From Pseudomonadota bacterium (GTDB lineage Bacteria > Pseudomonadota > Alphaproteobacteria > GCA-2746255), in assembly GCA_040752895.1 (NCBI GenBank), contig JBFMHN010000001.1, positions 227,213 through 291,212 of the forward strand: a stretch of DNA of 64,000 nucleotides. Reading direction: 5' to 3'. The notes under the pieces were generated by a model. The model saw nothing but the letters and a program-made list of their open reading frames with translations. It searched no databases and was not told the DNA's origin. Made by a program: the position numbers and the translations under genes. Positions 60,347-64,000 of this stretch are shown piece by piece; position 1 is the first letter of the stretch, and each line of letters opens with the position of its first letter.

Positions 60347-61732
60347 TTGATCGGGGCAGTCCAAAGAATCTTAAGGGCTTATGCCTTTTTTCTTATTCTG
60401 TTTCTGATTTTCAGCGATGGAACTTCGGTTGCCGCCCAAACGATAGAACAGGCGCTTGCCGCTGCCTATCAGAACAACCCGACCTTGCAGGCAAAACGCG
60501 TTCAGTTGCGGGCGACCGACGAAGCCGTGCCGCAGGCCGAGGCGGGGTGGCGTCCGACCATCATGGCCAATGGGGAGATCGGGCGGACGCGGGTGGAAGG
60601 CAATCTCTTTGCCCAGTCGCAGGGCACGCAGTACCGCACACCGTCAAGCGTTGGCGTCACGGTTTCGCAGCCGCTTTTCCGTGGGGGACGCACGATCTAT
60701 GGCACACGCGAAGCCGAGAACCGGGTGCAGGCCGAGCGCGCGCGCCTTCGGGTCGTCGAGGCGGAGGTGCTGCTCGACGCGGCCACGGCTTTCCTGGATG
60801 TCGAGCGGGACCAAGCGGTCGTCGAGTTGAATATTAACAACGAGCAGATCCTCCGTCGCCAGATGGAAGCGGCGAACGATCGCTTTGCGGTCGGCGAGAT
60901 TACGCGAACCGACGTCGCTCAGGCCGAAGCCAGACTTGCCGGGGCCCGCGCCGACCGCATCCGGGCGGAAGGGAATCTGGCGGCTTCGCGGGCGGTCTAT
61001 ATGCGCGTGATCGGCGCCCCACCGGGCAAGCTGGTTGAACCGGTACCCTTGGGTAACCTACCGAAATCCCAGGACGAGGCGATTCGCTACGCTTCCGTTC
61101 AATTTCCGGGCGTCGTGGCGGCCGAGTTTGACGAAAAATCGGCCCAGCAAAGTGTTAACCTGGTGGAAGGCGAGCTGCTGCCGACGGTCTCGCTAAACAG
61201 CGAATTCAACAAATCCAAGGAACAGTTTTCAACCGTCGACGATACGGAGCGGGCAACGGTGAGCGCCCGCCTCACCATCCCCATCTACCAGGCCGGCTCG
61301 GTCTATTCGCGCCTGCGCGAAGCGCGCGAAGTGGCAAGCCAGCGGCGGACCCAGGTTGAAGAGGCCCGCCGCACCGCGACGGAAAATGCCACCCGCGCCT
61401 GGTCCGACCTGCAAGCTACGCGTGCCTCGATTATTTCCCGCCAGGCCCAGATCGAAGCATCGGCCATTGCGCTTGAAGGGGTGCATCAGGAAGCGCTGGT
61501 TGGTTCGCGCACCGTGCTCGACGTTCTGGATGCCGAGCAGGAACTTTTGGACGCGAAGGTATCCTTGGCTCGGTCTCGACGGGATGCCTTCGTGGCGGAT
61601 TTTCGGCTCCGGTCCGCCATGGGTACGCTGACGGCGCAGGCCCTCAATCTTCCGGTTAAAATCTATGACGTAAACCAGCATTACGACGCGGTGCGCGGGC
61701 AGTGGATAGGCTTCGGCGGCGGTTCCGATTAG
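60347..61732 (+). CDS. tolC: TolC outer-membrane channel protein
   Basis: 461-residue outer-membrane factor for type I secretion and RND efflux. Signal peptide (YAFFLILFLIFSDGTSVAAQT) followed by TIEQALAAAYQNNPTLQAKR, the standard N-terminal helix, two structural repeats and VSQPLFRGGRT and LTIPIYQAGSVYS, the strand regions that line the barrel. The C-terminal ALNLPVKIYDVNQHYDAVRGQW is typical of alphaproteobacterial TolC. Start is TTG 60347 with AGGGAG seven bases before; no ATG fits better. A second, more distant outer-membrane factor serves the metal pump at 28555. Confidence 0.92.
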   Translation: MIGAVQRILRAYAFFLILFLIFSDGTSVAAQTIEQALAAAYQNNPTLQAKRVQLRATDEAVPQAEAGWRPTIMANGEIGRTRVEGNLFAQSQGTQYRTPSSVGVTVSQPLFRGGRTIYGTREAENRVQAERARLRVVEAEVLLDAATAFLDVERDQAVVELNINNEQILRRQMEAANDRFAVGEITRTDVAQAEARLAGARADRIRAEGNLAASRAVYMRVIGAPPGKLVEPVPLGNLPKSQDEAIRYASVQFPGVVAAEFDEKSAQQSVNLVEGELLPTVSLNSEFNKSKEQFSTVDDTERATVSARLTIPIYQAGSVYSRLREAREVASQRRTQVEEARRTATENATRAWSDLQATRASIISRQAQIEASAIALEGVHQEALVGSRTVLDVLDAEQELLDAKVSLARSRRDAFVADFRLRSAMGTLTAQALNLPVKIYDVNQHYDAVRGQWIGFGGGSD

Positions 61733-61855
61733 GCCGCCGCCCCCTCTTAGTGGCTTCTTATTCTGGCGTTTTTTCCGGAACTGGCTTAGGGTTAACCTAT
61801 TCTTTTCCAGGATCGGTTATGGCTTGGCCGGTCGTGGACGGTTAGGTATGGGTGG

Positions 61856-62500
61856 ATGACGAAAAATCCGGAAAACGAACTCGCCGCCGTAGAACATGAA
61901 GAACCCTCGATGGAGGAGATTCTCTCTTCCATCCGGAGAATCATTTCCGAGGATGAAGAAGGCGCGCCAGAAGCACCCTTGGCAAAGGCACCCCCTGCCT
62001 TGGCCGTGGAAGCCGGGGAGGCGGGTAGAGACGCTCCGGAGGCGGAGGACGCCGACGTCTTGGAACTGACCCAGATGGTTGCAGACGACGGTAAAGTTGT
62101 GAACCTTGCGGAAGGAAAAGAACCGAAGGTGGAGATGACGGCAAAGGCAGACGAACACGAAGAACGCCGAGAAAAAGCGCCGGTGGATAATACCGAGCTT
62201 GAGCTTCGAGATACGGAAGCGGCCCCATCGCCGGCTGCCGCCGCTGCCGATTCACTGCTTTCCGATGCGACGGTAACCGCCGCCACCCAATCCTTCAGCG
62301 CGCTCACAAAGGCCGTTACGAGAGAAGGCGGACCGGGAACCCGGCTATACGCCACCGCCGACAAGACCCTCGAGGATATCGTCAAGGAACTGCTGCGCCC
62401 GATGCTCAAGGAATGGCTCGACCAGAACTTGCCGACGATTACCGAAAAACTGGTGCGCAAAGAAGTTGAGCGCGCCGCTCGCCGGGCCGAAGAACTCTGA
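61856..62500 (+). CDS. popZ: PopZ-like polar organising protein (DUF2497)
   Basis: 214-residue protein with the PopZ layout: an N-terminal helix (PSMEEILSSIRRIISEDEE, residues 18-36), a long acidic, proline/alanine-rich disordered middle (about 37-150) and a C-terminal helical oligomerisation region (TLEDIVKELLRPMLKEWLDQNLP). In Caulobacter PopZ forms a polar matrix that anchors the chromosome origin through ParB. Its position between tolC and valS is conserved in alphaproteobacteria. Confidence 0.9.
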   Translation: MTKNPENELAAVEHEEPSMEEILSSIRRIISEDEEGAPEAPLAKAPPALAVEAGEAGRDAPEAEDADVLELTQMVADDGKVVNLAEGKEPKVEMTAKADEHEERREKAPVDNTELELRDTEAAPSPAAAAADSLLSDATVTAATQSFSALTKAVTREGGPGTRLYATADKTLEDIVKELLRPMLKEWLDQNLPTITEKLVRKEVERAARRAEEL

Positions 62501-62585
62501 CTTTAGGCAATTTGGACTACCTTGGTCGCGGCGTCCCGTGGCATACCCTCGTTTTGCTTGAGCCGCGAGGAAACGCACCGGAAAA

Positions 62586-64000
62586 ATGAGCGAGCTGGAC
62601 AAAACCTATCACCCCAAGGCGGTCGAAGACCGGCGCTATCGGGAATGGGAAGAGGCTGGCGCCTTTGCGGCTCATACGGACTCGACGAAGCCCCCCTTCA
62701 CAATCGTGATGCCGCCGCCGAACGTGACCGGCAGCCTGCACATGGGGCACGCTCTCAACCATACGCTTCAGGACATCCTCACGCGCTACCACCGGATGAA
62801 AGGGTTCGATGCCCTGTGGCAACCGGGCACCGACCATGCCGGGATTGCAACCCAGATTGTCGTCGAGCGGCAACTGGCCAAGCAAGGGCGCACCCGCCAC
62901 GACTTGGGGCGCGAGGCTTTTGTCGAACGCGTCTGGGAATGGAAGAAGGAATCCGGCGGCACCATCACGCGCCAGCTGCGCCGCCTCGGCGCCTCGCCGG
63001 ATTGGGCGAAGGAACGCTTCACGATGGACGAAGGGCTTTCGGCCGCCGTGACAAAGGTTTTCGTGGCGCTTCATCGGGAAGGCCTCCTTTACCGGGACAA
63101 GCGCCTCGTCAATTGGGATTGCGAGCTTTTGACCGCGATCTCCGATCTCGAAGTGGTGCAAAAGGAAACCAAGGGCCATCTCTGGCATTTCCGTTATCCC
63201 CTGGAGGACGGCTCCGGCCATATCGTCGTCGCGACCACCCGGCCCGAGACGATGCTGGGCGACACCGCCGTCGCCGTGCATCCCGAGGACGACCGCTACC
63301 GCCATCTGGTTGGTAAGCGCGTCCTTCTGCCGATCGCCGACCGCCCGATCCCGATCGTGGCTGATGCCTACGCGGACCCTGGGATGGGAAGCGGTGCGGT
63401 CAAGATCACGCCGGCCCACGACTTCAACGATTTTGAAGTCGGCCGCCGCCACGACCTGCCGAGGATCAATATTTTCGATCCTCACGCCCGCCTGAACGAA
63501 GAAGCGCCTCCGGCCTACCGCGGCCTCGACCGCTTTGCGGCCCGCGAGAAAATCCTAACCGAGATAGAAAAGCTCGGCCTCCTGGAGCGCATCGAGGACC
63601 ATACCCACGTCGTCCCACATGGCGACCGCTCCGGCACGGTCATCGAGCCCTACCTCACGGACCAGTGGTTCGTGGATGCGGCGAAGCTTGCGAAGCCCGC
63701 GATAGAGGCGGTCGAGCAAGGCAAGACCGTCTTCGTTCCGAAGCATTGGGAGAACACCTATTTCGAGTGGATGCGGAATATCCAGCCGTGGTGCGTCTCG
63801 CGCCAGATCTGGTGGGGACACCAAGTGCCGGCCTGGTACGGGCCGGACGGCGAAATCTTCGTCGAGGAAACGGAAGCCTTGGCCAAGGCTGATGCGGCGA
63901 AGCGTTACGGAAAGGAAACCGCGCTCACCCGCGACCCCGACGTGCTGGATACGTGGTTCTCTTCCGCGCTGTGGCCGTTCTCGACGCTCGGTTGGCCTCA
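62586..64000 (+). CDS. valS: valyl-tRNA synthetase (3' end missing)
   Basis: Class I aminoacyl-tRNA synthetase charging tRNA-Val; 471 codons are present before the window ends. It starts [18 protein letters not shown]; the HIGH signature is HMGHALNH (residues about 50-57), preceded by PPPNVTGSL. Editing-domain sequences ([18 protein letters not shown]) and the [17 protein letters not shown] block are visible; the KMSKS loop lies beyond the window. ATG 62586 starts 85 bases after popZ. Confidence 0.97.
   Translation, partial: MSELDKTYHPKAVEDRRYREWEEAGAFAAHTDSTKPPFTIVMPPPNVTGSLHMGHALNHTLQDILTRYHRMKGFDALWQPGTDHAGIATQIVVERQLAKQGRTRHDLGREAFVERVWEWKKESGGTITRQLRRLGASPDWAKERFTMDEGLSAAVTKVFVALHREGLLYRDKRLVNWDCELLTAISDLEVVQKETKGHLWHFRYPLEDGSGHIVVATTRPETMLGDTAVAVHPEDDRYRHLVGKRVLLPIADRPIPIVADAYADPGMGSGAVKITPAHDFNDFEVGRRHDLPRINIFDPHARLNEEAPPAYRGLDRFAAREKILTEIEKLGLLERIEDHTHVVPHGDRSGTVIEPYLTDQWFVDAAKLAKPAIEAVEQGKTVFVPKHWENTYFEWMRNIQPWCVSRQIWWGHQVPAWYGPDGEIFVEETEALAKADAAKRYGKETALTRDPDVLDTWFSSALWPFSTLGWP

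Overview
The window reads as a chromosomal segment of a GC-rich alphaproteobacterium, most likely of the Rhodospirillales or a close relative. The support is a Caulobacter/Rhizobium-style cpa/tad pilus locus, a PopZ-type polar organiser (DUF2497) beside tolC, pcm and valS, an NDUFS4-like complex I accessory subunit and an alphaproteobacterial znu locus. There are four tRNAs (Pro-TGG, Arg-TCT, Asn-GTT, Cys-GCA), no rRNA, no CRISPR array and no insertion sequence or prophage that I could see. The two end genes (cpaC at the left, valS at the right) are cut by the window edges.

Layout. 1-8.9 kb: Flp/Tad pilus assembly (cpaC-cpaD-cpaE-cpaF-tadB-tadC, an inverted tadD, and two TadE-like pseudopilins). 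9-13.5 kb: housekeeping (Panacea-domain protein, NhaD-like antiporter, universal stress protein, DUF192 protein, tRNA-Pro, NDUFS4-like subunit, tRNA-Arg). 13.5-30.2 kb: a metal-homeostasis region. An AT-rich divergent promoter at about 16.4-16.6 kb separates a leftward unit (znuA-hisI-modA-like-DUF6134) from a rightward unit (a single reading frame joining a Zur-type repressor to the ZnuC ATPase, znuB, a small membrane protein, an outer-membrane barrel, a second metal-binding protein and a second permease without its own ATPase). It is followed by a DUF2946 protein, another outer-membrane protein and a leftward heavy-metal RND efflux operon (CusC/CusB/CusA-like plus a PII-like protein), part of which looks compositionally foreign. 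30.4-43 kb: sulfur amino acid, biotin and general metabolism (metC, terC-like, dicarboxylate symporter, bioD-nudix-cysK-sseA, Gfo/Idh oxidoreductase, AidB-like dehydrogenase, bioB-bioA). 43-48 kb: Tat-signal alpha/beta hydrolase, purU, and an acyl-CoA dehydrogenase/phosphotransferase/DUF6285 operon. 48.2-56.3 kb: a B12-dependent acyl-CoA mutase operon with its own CoA ligase, G-protein chaperone and GntR regulator, then a carbonic anhydrase and a thiamine-diphosphate lyase. 56.3-64 kb: DUF3750 protein, two Pcm-type methyltransferases, alpha/beta hydrolase, tRNA-Asn, tRNA-Cys, tolC, popZ, valS.

Two systems stand out. First, the zinc region: the repressor and the importer ATPase appear to be one polypeptide, a zinc enzyme (HisI) is placed directly behind znuA, and a second binding protein/permease pair has no ATPase of its own. 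Second, the mutase operon: the large subunit carries Ile and Asp at the positions that distinguish 2-hydroxyisobutyryl-CoA mutase from methylmalonyl-CoA mutase. With the phenylacetate-CoA-ligase-like gene, MeaB-type GTPase and separate B12 subunit, it matches the gene set of the 2-hydroxyisobutyrate (tertiary-carbon acid) pathway, and a 2-hydroxyacyl-CoA-lyase-like enzyme lies close by.
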